A stretch of DNA of 40,173 nucleotides, taken from assembly GCA_015057875.1 (NCBI GenBank), contig SVDG01000002.1:1-40173 (forward strand), written 5' to 3'. The notes beneath the pieces are model-generated. The model worked only from the letters and a program-made list of their open reading frames with translations. It did no database searches and was not told the DNA's origin. Position numbers and translations under genes: made by a program. Numbering within the stretch: position 1 is the stretch's first letter; the number at the start of each line of letters is the position of its first letter. Source of the DNA: Lachnospiraceae bacterium (GTDB lineage Bacteria > Bacillota > Clostridia > Lachnospirales > Anaerotignaceae). Of the stretch, positions 22,633 through 30,818 are shown piece by piece.

Positions 22633-24357
22633 TTATATGTTGCTTATCATAGCCATTACGTTTTTCTTAAGTGACTCAAGTTTTTCTTCTGCATCCTCTG
22701 CACTTGTTCCCTTAACGCCGATATATATTTTTATTTTAGGCTCTGTTCCGGATGGCCTTACACATACCCAGCTTTCATCCTCAAGGATATATCTGATTAT
22801 ATCGCTTGAGCCTACCTCCCTTGGCATACTTTCGCCTGTAATAAGGTTTGTGAAGCTTTCTTTTTTATAGTCACATTCCCATTCAACAACTTTGCCACCT
22901 ATGGCTTTAAGACTGTTTTCTCTTAAAAATGTCATTATACCCTTTATTTTTTCTGCACCGGAAAGGCCCTTCATAGTAATAGAAACAGTTTCCTCTTTAA
23001 AGAAGCCGTACTCCTCATAAAGTTTTTCAAGTCTTTCGGTGAGCGTCATACCAAGAGCTTTGTTATATGCCGCTGCCTCACACATAAGAAGTGCTGCACT
23101 TATGGCATCCTTATCCCTTGCGTATGTTCCGCTAAGACAACCATAGCTTTCCTCAAAGCCGAAAACAAAGCTGTTTGCCTTAGTCTTCTCAAACTCTTTT
23201 ATTTTTGCACCTATATACTTAAAGCCTGTAAGGACATTTATAACACCTAAACCGAAGCCTTTTGCTATTGCATCTGTCATAGGGGTTGAAACAACGGTTT
23301 TTATAACAACACCGTTTTCAGGAAGTGTTCCCGCCTCCTTATCAGCCGCACATATATACTCACATAATACTGCCGCCGTCATATTACCTGTAAGGAAAGA
23401 GAAGCTACCGTCCTTTTCCTTTACTGCAACACCGATCCTGTCTGCATCAGGGTCAGTAGCAATAACTATATCAGCGTCCTTCTCCTTCGCAAGAGCAATT
23501 CCCATTTTAAAAACTGCCTTATCCTCGGGATTTGGATAACCTATAGTAGTAAACTCGCTGTCGGGATATCGCTGTTCCTCTACATTATATACCTCGCTGA
23601 AGCCTGCCTCTTTAAGGGCACGGTTTACAGGCACGTTTCCCGTTCCGTTAAGTGGTGTGTATACCACCTTAAGAGCTTTGTTATCTGTTATTCTTCTACT
23701 CTGGGCAAGTACGTTTTCAATATATTCATCGTCTATATTGCCTTCGATATATTCCATAAGACCTTTTTCAAGGGCATCCTTTTCGTCCATAACCTTTATA
23801 AGAGAAAAATCTGTTATGGAGTTTACCCTTGTAATTATTTCCTTATCCATAGGAGAAGATACCTGTGCACCATCTGACCAGTACACCTTGTATCCGTTAT
23901 ATTCGGGCGGATTATGGCTTGCGGTTATAACTATTCCCGCCGCCGCACCGTATCTTCTTACCGCAAAAGAAAGCTCTGGCGTGGGCCTTAAAGACCTGAA
24001 CACATAAGCTTTTATTCCGTTTGCTGCAAAGACCTTTGCCGTTTCAAGCGCAAACTCAGGTGACATCCTTCTTGAATCAAAGGCAATAACAGCACTTGCA
24101 CTTTCTTTGGCTTTTTCTTTTATATAATCTGAAAGCCCCTGTGTTGCCTTTCTTACCGTGTATATGTTAAGGCGGTTACAGCCCGCACCTATAACACCTC
24201 TTAAGCCGCCTGTGCCAAATTCAAGGTCTTTATAAAACCTTTCCTTTATCTCTTCCTCATTATCCTTTATGCTTAAAAGCTCTGATTTTGTTTTTTCGTC
24301 AAAAACAGGGCTTTCAAGCCACATATTATATTTTTCATAATAGTTTCTGTCATCCAT
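22633..24357 (-). CDS. Phosphohexomutase (phosphoglucomutase/phosphomannomutase, PGM2-like)
   Basis: The 574-residue enzyme is of the long alpha-D-phosphohexomutase type. It has FGTGGLRGVIG near residues 48-57, the phosphoserine loop TASHNPPEYNGYK with S147, the Mg2+ loop TDPDADR (301-307), the sugar-binding loop GFEESYG (400-406), and the C-terminal phosphate-binding RPSGTEPK. It interconverts glucose 1- and 6-phosphate, and possibly mannose or pentose phosphates, in the cytoplasm, supplying nucleotide-sugar precursors. It is 2 bases after the PEGA-protein gene and probably co-transcribed with it. Confidence 0.94.
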   Translation of the reverse strand: MDDRNYYEKYNMWLESPVFDEKTKSELLSIKDNEEEIKERFYKDLEFGTGGLRGVIGAGCNRLNIYTVRKATQGLSDYIKEKAKESASAVIAFDSRRMSPEFALETAKVFAANGIKAYVFRSLRPTPELSFAVRRYGAAAGIVITASHNPPEYNGYKVYWSDGAQVSSPMDKEIITRVNSITDFSLIKVMDEKDALEKGLMEYIEGNIDDEYIENVLAQSRRITDNKALKVVYTPLNGTGNVPVNRALKEAGFSEVYNVEEQRYPDSEFTTIGYPNPEDKAVFKMGIALAKEKDADIVIATDPDADRIGVAVKEKDGSFSFLTGNMTAAVLCEYICAADKEAGTLPENGVVIKTVVSTPMTDAIAKGFGLGVINVLTGFKYIGAKIKEFEKTKANSFVFGFEESYGCLSGTYARDKDAISAALLMCEAAAYNKALGMTLTERLEKLYEEYGFFKEETVSITMKGLSGAEKIKGIMTFLRENSLKAIGGKVVEWECDYKKESFTNLITGESMPREVGSSDIIRYILEDESWVCVRPSGTEPKIKIYIGVKGTSAEDAEEKLESLKKNVMAMISNI

Positions 24358-24359
24358 AA

Positions 24360-25712
24360 TTATTCTTCCTCAAGTATAAGCTTTGCTGTATAGCTCATAT
24401 CCGCACCGCTTATCGTTACTACATCTATACTGTCAGGATAGCCTTCAAGAGATGCTCTTACAAGATAATCACCGTATGCTTTTTCAAGCATTATAGGCGC
24501 TCTGCCAACATACTCCTCGTCTATATATATTTCTGCAGCAGAGGGCTGGCTGTAAATAGTTATCCTGCCTCTTTCATTTATCTTTTCAAGCTTGATCTCA
24601 AGCTCCATTGTCTTTTCTTTAAGCTCTATTTCCTTAAACCATGTATTATATCCGTCTTTAACAACAGAAAGTGTATACACTCCATAAGGAAGCTCGCATT
24701 TTTCGTTCTGCTCAAAAAGGCTTCCGTTTATATAGATATCGTAATCCTCAACATTTGCTTTAAAGACGACCTCGCCCTTTGAAAGATAGCTGTCAAGATT
24801 TATTCCGACCTCAGAACCAGGGGTTATATAAACTTCTGTTGTATAGTCGTCGATATTATCGCCCTTTATAACAACAGTATGCATCCCGCCTTCGATCTTG
24901 AGCTTATCGCTGTCTATTTTTACAGCAGCCTTTCCATCAACAGAAATAGTGCCGTTTTCAATGTCCTCCCAGCCGATTATGGATACATATCCGCCGCTTT
25001 CCTTTATCCTTATAGACCACACGTTATTCTGATAGCCCTGAACACATAAAACATCTCCGTCAGAAATATCGTTTATATCCGCTATACTGTCTTCAAAAAC
25101 AACTATCATTCCGTCTTTATAATTATAAACCGTGCTTCCTATTGTGATCGTATCGCCTGATACACTTACAGCAGAGCCTAAAATATTATCTCTTTTCCAT
25201 ACATCCTCTGTATAGTTTACAGACATAACCTGTTTTTTATCAAAATCTATATATGCCTTTATCATATCACCAACCTGAACAGTTGACTGCTTTATCATAC
25301 TTCCTGAGCTATCTGTTACAACAGTATTCTCATCTATAGCCATATTGTATATAACATCGTGCTCAAAGTCATAAAAGCCCACCTTGCCATTTGAATTCTT
25401 ACTGCTGATAAGGGCATAAAATCCTTCTTTTCCCGTTGTCTGATCATCTGTAAGCTCGGGTGCAGGTTTGATCCCTCCGCCCATAAGCACAAAAGCAAGA
25501 ACAAAAATAACAACGGCCGCAATTATACCGATAAGTACGGCAGGCACAAGGATGCCGCCGTTTCTTTTTCTTTTCCTTCTGCGCTTTCTTCCGCCGCCGT
25601 TTCCGCCTCTACCACCTGATGAGCGTTCTTCCCTGACTTTTTTATTAAGCCCGTCAAGCTTAATGGTTTCGCCAAATTCACTGTTACCTTTATCAAAATT
25701 ATATCTACTCAT
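24360..25712 (-). CDS. Membrane-anchored PEGA-domain protein
   Basis: A 450-residue protein. A Gly/Arg-rich basic cytoplasmic region (about 28-50, GGRGGNGGGRKRRRKRKR) precedes one transmembrane helix (about 53-77). An extracellular beta-rich region contains SH3-like strands (about 105-200). Two PEGA-like repeats end the protein: about 318-378 (DIYINGSLFE...YGVYTLSVVKDGY) and 381-448 (ITIYSQPSAAEIYIDEEYVG...YLVRASLEGY). PEGA domains are surface beta modules of uncertain ligand. The ATG at 25712 is about nine bases after AAGGA and preferred over the TTG three codons earlier. Function unknown. Confidence 0.85.
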   Translation of the reverse strand: MSRYNFDKGNSEFGETIKLDGLNKKVREERSSGGRGGNGGGRKRRRKRKRNGGILVPAVLIGIIAAVVIFVLAFVLMGGGIKPAPELTDDQTTGKEGFYALISSKNSNGKVGFYDFEHDVIYNMAIDENTVVTDSSGSMIKQSTVQVGDMIKAYIDFDKKQVMSVNYTEDVWKRDNILGSAVSVSGDTITIGSTVYNYKDGMIVVFEDSIADINDISDGDVLCVQGYQNNVWSIRIKESGGYVSIIGWEDIENGTISVDGKAAVKIDSDKLKIEGGMHTVVIKGDNIDDYTTEVYITPGSEVGINLDSYLSKGEVVFKANVEDYDIYINGSLFEQNEKCELPYGVYTLSVVKDGYNTWFKEIELKEKTMELEIKLEKINERGRITIYSQPSAAEIYIDEEYVGRAPIMLEKAYGDYLVRASLEGYPDSIDVVTISGADMSYTAKLILEEE

Positions 25713-25774
25713 TATGATCAATCCTTCTGTATATTAAAAGTGTCTTCCACACATAAACACACCTATTCGATTAT

Positions 25775-25803
25775 ATTGTATATACAATGCTAAAAAATAT
25801 CAA
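25775..25803 (-). promoter_or_regulatory. Promoter with palindromic site before the PEGA gene
   Basis: On the minus strand TTGATA (25798-25803), 17 bases, TACAAT (25775-25780). The -10 lies within the 14-bp palindrome ATTGTATATACAAT (25775-25788), whose half-site ATTGTAT also occurs at the ispE operator. A TATAAT slightly downstream is an alternative -10. Confidence 0.5.
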
Positions 25804-25804
25804 G

Positions 25805-26788
25805 TTAAATCCTCATAACAGAGCATAAGGTTTTTAAAAAAAGCTCTTCTCTTTCCGCCACGTCACAACACCTTGCAAACTTTTCCTCAACGGCTCCCGA
25901 AATAAACGAACGCCTTTTATTATAGTAACTGTTACACAGCTTAAAGAATTTTGAAGGGTAAAGAAGCATTGCATAGATCATTTTTATATCATCCTTGGAT
26001 ACAGCTCTTTTCAGACTATATATATCTATTATTTTTGCCGCCTCATAGCCGCTGCAGGCCGTATCCTTATAAAACCGCCTTATAAACTCCGCAACATCTA
26101 CTGTCCCCATATCAAAGGCACATTTTGAAAACCCCGTCACATATATATCCTCTTTTTCTTCGTCCAGCCTCACATTATCCCCTTTATAGCAGTTATGGCA
26201 TATAACACATTTGCTTTTATCACCATATCCTGCATCACAAAGCATATCCAGAGCCTTCTGTGCTCTTGCGATAAATACTTCTCCTTTATCCAATATCAAC
26301 CTGTCACAGTTTGTTTTTGTCTTTCCCTTTTTTATACGCCCAATTATCCTCAAAAGTTCCTGCTTGCGTTTTCCATAAAGCTCTGTAAGGTCTGTCCCTT
26401 GCCTTATTTCGCCATCAAAAACGAAGTCCTCCGTAAGATTATGTATGTCGGCAAGGGCCTCAACCGCTTTTTTCATAACTTTTTTATCAGTAAGCTCTGC
26501 GCCTTTGCAGGGTATATATTCCTCAAGCACATACCTTGTATCCTCATAGTTAAAAAAAGGAGTTCCGTCAGGAGTCTTTTCGTATAAACCGACTCCACGG
26601 AAGCCCCTTTGTTTTAAATGTCTTTTAACTGCATCTTCAAAAATCACAGCTTTTTCATCACTGAATACTTTTTTAAGTTCCTTGATACCTTTATCCGTTT
26701 TGCAAACAAGCCCTGTCCTTGTCCTTGTGCTTGATATGAGCTTAAGTCCGTAACCCTTGCTAAGGATAACCGAATTGCTGTTTTCCAT
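25805..26788 (-). CDS. CotS-like aminoglycoside-phosphotransferase-fold protein, probable pseudokinase
   Basis: The 327-residue protein has the fold pattern of spore-coat CotS/YutH kinases (APH family): an N-lobe, the hinge YVLEEYIPCKG near 86-96, and a helical C-lobe. The catalytic loop, normally H-x-D-x(4)-N, reads CHNCYKGDN, so the catalytic Asp is replaced by C200. The metal-binding IDW/IDF Asp is replaced in VTGFSKCAFDMGTVDVAEF (G219). Both key acids are missing, so it probably does not transfer phosphate. CotS proteins are spore-coat morphogenesis components. GGGGGAGG precedes the ATG at 26788. It follows cca. Confidence 0.78.
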   Translation of the reverse strand: MENSNSVILSKGYGLKLISSTRTRTGLVCKTDKGIKELKKVFSDEKAVIFEDAVKRHLKQRGFRGVGLYEKTPDGTPFFNYEDTRYVLEEYIPCKGAELTDKKVMKKAVEALADIHNLTEDFVFDGEIRQGTDLTELYGKRKQELLRIIGRIKKGKTKTNCDRLILDKGEVFIARAQKALDMLCDAGYGDKSKCVICHNCYKGDNVRLDEEKEDIYVTGFSKCAFDMGTVDVAEFIRRFYKDTACSGYEAAKIIDIYSLKRAVSKDDIKMIYAMLLYPSKFFKLCNSYYNKRRSFISGAVEEKFARCCDVAEREELFLKTLCSVMRI

Positions 26789-26855
26789 AGTCCTCCCCCT
26801 CTGTTTAAACATTTTAAAGCCCTGTTTAAATAGTATGAGGTCGACTCACCAATTA

Positions 26856-28052
26856 TTATAATTTAATTTCAGCCGCCATCAGAAGCAGCTTATCCTCTTT
26901 GTTGAGAGAAGGATCTTTCATGACCTCATCAAGAAGGGTGTTAAGCTTAAGTCCTATTTCCTTTCCCGAAGCAAGTCCGTTTTCCATAAGTATATTACCA
27001 TTTATTTTAAGGTCTTTTATCATAAAACATTCTTCGTTTTTTATTACCGACTCGTATAAATCCCTTATACCCGATACATCTTTGCCCTGTGCTTCTTTAA
27101 CCTCAAGCAGTAATTCAAAGTTCTGCGTACCCATTATATTGAGCTTCTTTTTAACAGCATAGGCATTTTCGATATCCGATATGACATTGTTTGATATTAC
27201 GGAAATCACGCTTTTCATAGTTTTATTATCAAACTTAAGCTCCTTCATAAAGGTCTCGGCTTTTTTATGTCCCATCCTTTCAAGGAAAATTATAAGCCTT
27301 GCGTATCCGTTACTGTTTGCGGCAGTTATTTCTTCCGTTATTTCTTTTCCGTATGCCCGTGCCATAGCATCAGCATCAGAAGAAACAAAGCCAAGAAGAC
27401 CGCTTTCCCAAAGAAGAGGTATCCTGCCTACAAACTTTCCATTTATAAGCTTTAAAAACTCCTCTCTTATTCGTTCCTTGCTTATGTTTTTTATAAGTCC
27501 GGCCTTATCTTTAACAGCCTCAAAAGTTTCTTCCTCTATATCAAAACCAAGCTGCGAAGAAAACCTTACAGCACGAAGCATCCTGAGCGCATCCTCATCA
27601 AACCTGTCAGCCGGGCAGCCAACACCTCTTATGATTTTATTGTCAATATCCTCCCTGCCGCCAAAAAGGTCAACAAAGCCGTCCTTTTCGTTATAGGCTA
27701 TGGCATTCATCGTAAAATCACGTCTTATAAGGTCATCCTTAAGGTTACGGGTAAAAAACACCTCTTTCGGACGGCGGTTATCCTCATATATTCCGTCCAC
27801 CCTGTAGGTGGTTACCTCATACCCCACCTTATCCATAAGCACAGTTATAGTGCCATGCTTTATACCTGTGTCATAGGTATGCTTAAAAAATGCTTTTATA
27901 TCCATAGGCTCGGCTGATGTTGTAATATCCCAGTCATGGGGTGTAATACCCATAATGGAATCTCTTACACATCCGCCCACAATATAGGCCTCATAGCCGT
28001 TCTCATTAAGCTTATCAAGTATATATTTAACATTTGAAGGAAGGTCTATCAT
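26856..28052 (-). CDS. cca: CCA tRNA nucleotidyltransferase
   Basis: A 398-residue class II nucleotidyltransferase. It has IVGGCVRD (24-31), the metal-binding HDWDITT (D40, D42), the RRDFTMNAIAYN motif, DLFGGREDI, and the EDALRMLRAVRFSSQLGF helix. It adds or repairs the 3'-terminal CCA of tRNAs. All four tRNA genes in this window lack an encoded CCA, so the enzyme should be essential here. The ATG at 28052 follows GAGGTGG by six bases; an ATG five codons earlier lies within that site. Confidence 0.95.
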   Translation of the reverse strand: MIDLPSNVKYILDKLNENGYEAYIVGGCVRDSIMGITPHDWDITTSAEPMDIKAFFKHTYDTGIKHGTITVLMDKVGYEVTTYRVDGIYEDNRRPKEVFFTRNLKDDLIRRDFTMNAIAYNEKDGFVDLFGGREDIDNKIIRGVGCPADRFDEDALRMLRAVRFSSQLGFDIEEETFEAVKDKAGLIKNISKERIREEFLKLINGKFVGRIPLLWESGLLGFVSSDADAMARAYGKEITEEITAANSNGYARLIIFLERMGHKKAETFMKELKFDNKTMKSVISVISNNVISDIENAYAVKKKLNIMGTQNFELLLEVKEAQGKDVSGIRDLYESVIKNEECFMIKDLKINGNILMENGLASGKEIGLKLNTLLDEVMKDPSLNKEDKLLLMAAEIKL

Positions 28053-28124
28053 AATAATCCACCTCATTTTCTATATAATAAATATACCTTCATGGCTTAA
28101 AAATGTAAATCAGCAATTTTTTAG

Positions 28125-28153
28125 TTGACAGAAAAAAAACTAAGTGGTATCAT
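28125..28153 (+). promoter_or_regulatory. Promoter of tRNA-Lys
   Basis: Perfect TTGACA (28125-28130), 17-base A-rich spacer, TATCAT (28148-28153), about 20 bases before the mature tRNA end. Confidence 0.85.
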
Positions 28154-28173
28154 ATATTTTGCATTTGAAATGT

Positions 28174-28246
28174 GCATCTTTAGCTCAGTTGGTAGAGCAA
28201 CTGACTCTTAATCAGTGGGTCCGGGGTTCGAGCCCCCGAAGGTGTA
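28174..28246 (+). tRNA. tRNA-Lys (anticodon CTT)
   Basis: A 73-nt cloverleaf: acceptor GCATCTT with AAGGTGT (two wobble pairs), D arm GCTC/GAGC, anticodon stem ACTGA/TCAGT with loop CTCTTAA (anticodon CTT, codon AAG), T arm CGGGG-TTCGAGC-CCCCG, discriminator A. CCA is not encoded. A 10-bp direct repeat flanks it. Confidence 0.97.
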
Positions 28247-28254
28247 TTTGAAAT

Positions 28255-28298
28255 GGCGGTGTTTTGTAAGAAAACTTACGAAGCGCCGCTTTTGCTTT
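28255..28298 (+). terminator. Terminator-like hairpin after tRNA-Lys
   Basis: A continuous 16-bp stem, including G-T pairs (28255-28270 with 28275-28290), loop AAAA, followed by TTTGCTTT. It starts 9 bases after the tRNA and probably ends its transcript before the hydrolase gene. Confidence 0.75.
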
Positions 28299-28337
28299 AT
28301 ATGCAGATTGTTTATTGTATCCAAGGAGGTATTTTTT

Positions 28338-29324
28338 ATGTATACAAAAATTTATAGTGACCCTGATATCTATAATCTTTACGTTCCGCTTCCCGATAAC
28401 CCCCTTAAAAACCTTAACTGCTACATAATAAAAACCGATGACCGAAGCCTCATTATAGACACAGGCTTTAACAGACCTGAGTGTCTTGAGGCTATGACAG
28501 AAGGTCTTAAGGAACTTGATATAGACCCCGAAAAAACAGATATCTATATCACTCATCTCCACTCCGATCACACAGGCCTTGTAAGCCTTTTTGTAAACGA
28601 TAAAATGAGGGTTTATATGCCAAGGATCGACCACGCCTATCTTGAAGGTGCTATCCTCGGAGACCAGTGGACAGACTTTGAAAACTACTATATGTCAGAG
28701 GGCTTCCCTCCAAGTGAGGTAACAGCTTTAAGGGTAACAAATCCCGCCCGCTCATTTGCTCCTTCAGGCTATTTTGATGCGATCCGTCTTGATGACGGAG
28801 ACAGTCTTATGGTTGGTAAATATGAATTCAAGTGTATATCGACACCCGGCCATACACCCGGCCATATGTGTCTGTACTACGAAAAGGATGCCATTATGTT
28901 CCTTGGCGATCATGTGCTTTTTGATATAACTCCCAATATTTGCTGGTGGAAGGATTTTGACAACTCTCTTGCAACATATCTTGAAAGCTTAAAGAAAATA
29001 CGAAGCTTTAAAATGGAAACAGTATTCCCTGCCCACAGAACAACAAGCCTTAACGTATATGACAGGATAGACCAGCTCCTTGAGCACCACAAAGCAAGGC
29101 TTCAGAACACTCTGGACGTTATAAAAGCCAATCCCGGTAACCACGCTTACGATATAGCAGGACTTATGAAATGGTCTATGAGAGGCAAAAACTGGGCTGA
29201 GTTCCCTATGCATCAGAAATGGTTTGCCGTAGGCGAAACTATCGCCCACCTTGACTATCTGCTTGATGAGGGACTTATTAAAAAAGAAGAAAAAGACGGG
29301 ATCAAATACTACTATGCACTATAA
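28338..29324 (+). CDS. Metallo-beta-lactamase-fold hydrolase (LACTB2/glyoxalase II-like)
   Basis: The 328-residue protein has metal motif H73-L-H75-S-D77-H78, then STPGHTPGH, GDHVLFD and FPAHR metal ligands in order. A C-terminal winged-helix-like tail (about 260-328, IAGLMKWSMRG...LDEGLIKKEEKDGIKYY) resembles that of LACTB2-type MBL proteins. It is probably a thioesterase or glyoxalase II-like or nucleic-acid hydrolase; the exact substrate is unknown. The ATG at 28338 lies eight bases after AAGGAGG. Its promoter is not clear and must lie in the 40 bases after the tRNA terminator, or come by read-through. Confidence 0.87.
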   Translation: MYTKIYSDPDIYNLYVPLPDNPLKNLNCYIIKTDDRSLIIDTGFNRPECLEAMTEGLKELDIDPEKTDIYITHLHSDHTGLVSLFVNDKMRVYMPRIDHAYLEGAILGDQWTDFENYYMSEGFPPSEVTALRVTNPARSFAPSGYFDAIRLDDGDSLMVGKYEFKCISTPGHTPGHMCLYYEKDAIMFLGDHVLFDITPNICWWKDFDNSLATYLESLKKIRSFKMETVFPAHRTTSLNVYDRIDQLLEHHKARLQNTLDVIKANPGNHAYDIAGLMKWSMRGKNWAEFPMHQKWFAVGETIAHLDYLLDEGLIKKEEKDGIKYYYAL

Positions 29325-29327
29325 ACA

Positions 29328-29359
29328 AAAAAGCTGTGTCACAACTGACACAGCTTTTT
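29328..29359. terminator. Bidirectional intrinsic terminator
   Basis: AAAAAGCTGTGTC (29328-29340) pairs perfectly with 29347-29359 around ACAACT. It serves the plus-strand hydrolase and the minus-strand kinase-like gene. Confidence 0.92.
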
Positions 29360-29363
29360 ATAT

Positions 29364-29966
29364 TCATCTTGATTTTTCTACCATTTCAACAAAATCCATA
29401 ATAAGCTTGACCGTATTATCAATGCCAAGCATCGCGCTGTCTATGGTAAGATCATAGTTCTGGATATCTCCCCATTTCCTTCCTGTGTAGAAGTTGTAAT
29501 AGGATGCTCTCTGCTTATCGGTTTTAACAACGATTTCCGCAGCCTTCGCACTATCTACGCCATAGGCCTCAACAGCACGCTCGACCCTTTTTTCAGTATT
29601 GCCATGGAGATAGATATGTATAGCATTATCATAATCCCTCAAAGCATAGTCAGCACACCTTCCTATAATTACACAGGGCCCCTTATCAGCAAGGTCTTTT
29701 ATCGTCCTTAACTGTTCAAGGAATATTTTATGGTCCATAGGCAGACCGTTTTCTCCATAGGCACCCGCAACAAGGGAGTAAAGGAAGCTGCTTATATATT
29801 TTTCATCGTGCCTTTCAAACATATCAACAGCTATACCGCTTTTTTCCGATGCCGCCGATAAAAGCTCTTTATCATAGTAGCTGACGCCATATTTAGCCGC
29901 AAGCTTCTGCCCGACCTCCCGGCCTCCGCTTCCATACTGTCTTCCTATAGTAATAACACTTTTCAT
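29364..29966 (-). CDS. Cytidylate-kinase-like family protein
   Basis: A 200-residue P-loop protein of the cytidylate kinase-like group common in Clostridia. The P-loop is GRQYGSGGREVG (8-19). Further motifs are YYDKELL, the lid region KRVERAVEAYG, and KTDKQRASYYNFYTG. It lacks the full NMP-binding insert of Cmk, so substrate is uncertain; it may phosphorylate a nucleoside monophosphate or another small molecule. The ATG at 29966 is six bases after GGAGGTG; a GTG three codons earlier lies inside that site. It is downstream of the NifU-domain gene and may share its transcript. Confidence 0.85.
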   Translation of the reverse strand: MKSVITIGRQYGSGGREVGQKLAAKYGVSYYDKELLSAASEKSGIAVDMFERHDEKYISSFLYSLVAGAYGENGLPMDHKIFLEQLRTIKDLADKGPCVIIGRCADYALRDYDNAIHIYLHGNTEKRVERAVEAYGVDSAKAAEIVVKTDKQRASYYNFYTGRKWGDIQNYDLTIDSAMLGIDNTVKLIMDFVEMVEKSR

Positions 29967-30002
29967 ATACGGCACCTCCTTTAAAACAAAATGTTATGAA
30001 TA

Positions 30003-30296
30003 TCAAAGCACTCTTTTATGTGCTAAAATTTCCTTTGCAAGATTATAAAGCTCATCACTTATATCATCAAACATAGTAACCCTTTCGATATCGTCAGGGA
30101 AAGCCTCTTTAAGCTCCTTCTCAACAAGGTCCTCCATTGTAAGCTGTGCTGAAGGGCAGCCCTCGCAATGTCCGAGAAGCTTAACTTTAAGCACTTTATC
30201 CTCATAACTTACTATCTCAATATCTCCGAAATGCTCTGCAAGATAGGGTCTAACCTGATTATTTAATACTTCTTCAATATCTTTAATTTCTGCCAT
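30003..30296 (-). CDS. NifU-like C-terminal domain (Nfu-type Fe-S) protein
   Basis: A 97-residue stand-alone NifU C-terminal domain with the cluster-binding C44-x-x-C47 motif in LLGHCEGCPSAQLTM. Such Nfu-type proteins carry or transfer [4Fe-4S] clusters to apoproteins. AAGGAG lies six to seven bases before the ATG at 30296, which trims an upstream extension that would overlap marR. It is 13 bases after marR and is likely co-transcribed with it. Confidence 0.88.
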   Translation of the reverse strand: MAEIKDIEEVLNNQVRPYLAEHFGDIEIVSYEDKVLKVKLLGHCEGCPSAQLTMEDLVEKELKEAFPDDIERVTMFDDISDELYNLAKEILAHKRVL

Positions 30297-30309
30297 TTTT
30301 ATCTCTCCT

Positions 30310-30732
30310 TTAATATTTTTCCTGTGCAACAGCTCTTAAAGTCTGTCTGAATTTTTCCGCATCCTCTACATTAAACATACCGAGAACACGCTTGTTTACA
30401 TCTTCAACTATCTGTGTGACAGGCTCTTTAAGCTCCTTACCCTTTTCGGTAACTATTACTCTTATACCTCTCCTGTCCTTTTCGTTAGCGGCTCTTTCGA
30501 TAAGCCCCTTTTTCTGCATCCTGTCAAGAACGCCCGAAATAGTGCTCATTTCAAGGCAAAGCTCCTCTGCTATCTGCTTGGGCGTAGAATACTCAATATC
30601 CCAAAGACAGCTTAAAACTCCGTACTGCGCCGGTGTTATATCGTATTTTTCAAGGCAGCCGCTGAAATACTGGAAAACAGAATGCTGTGCTGTTGTAAGC
30701 AAAAAATTTATGCACTGGTCATTTACTGCCAT
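30310..30732 (-). CDS. MarR-family transcriptional regulator
   Basis: A 140-residue winged-helix regulator: ITPAQYGVLSCLWD, the recognition segment TPKQIAEELCLEMSTISGVLDRMQKKGLIER, and the wing ERAANEKDRRGIRVIVTEKG with the conserved DRR. MarR proteins usually repress their own operon and respond to small phenolics or oxidants. A consensus promoter with a 17-bp tandem repeat lies directly upstream. It is followed by the NifU-domain gene, so an Fe-S or redox theme is possible but inferred. Confidence 0.92.
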   Translation of the reverse strand: MAVNDQCINFLLTTAQHSVFQYFSGCLEKYDITPAQYGVLSCLWDIEYSTPKQIAEELCLEMSTISGVLDRMQKKGLIERAANEKDRRGIRVIVTEKGKELKEPVTQIVEDVNKRVLGMFNVEDAEKFRQTLRAVAQEKY

Positions 30733-30748
30733 AACAATCTACCTTCCT

Positions 30749-30782
30749 GATTTTATTCTTATACTGATTTTATTCTTATACT
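30749..30782 (-). repeat. 17-bp perfect tandem repeat, candidate MarR operator
   Basis: AGTATAAGAATAAAATC (minus strand) occurs twice head to tail with no gap, filling the stretch between the -10 box and the marR ribosome site. A regulator bound here would block transcript initiation; binding by the adjacent MarR is inference. Confidence 0.7.
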
Positions 30783-30783
30783 A

Positions 30784-30812
30784 ATTATATTTTAACTCCA
30801 CTTTTATGTCAA
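30784..30812 (-). promoter_or_regulatory. Consensus promoter of marR-nifU operon
   Basis: A perfect TTGACA (30807-30812), 17 bases, perfect TATAAT (30784-30789) on the minus strand. Such a strong promoter before a regulator suggests it is normally repressed. Confidence 0.85.
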
Positions 30813-30818
30813 ATCCTT

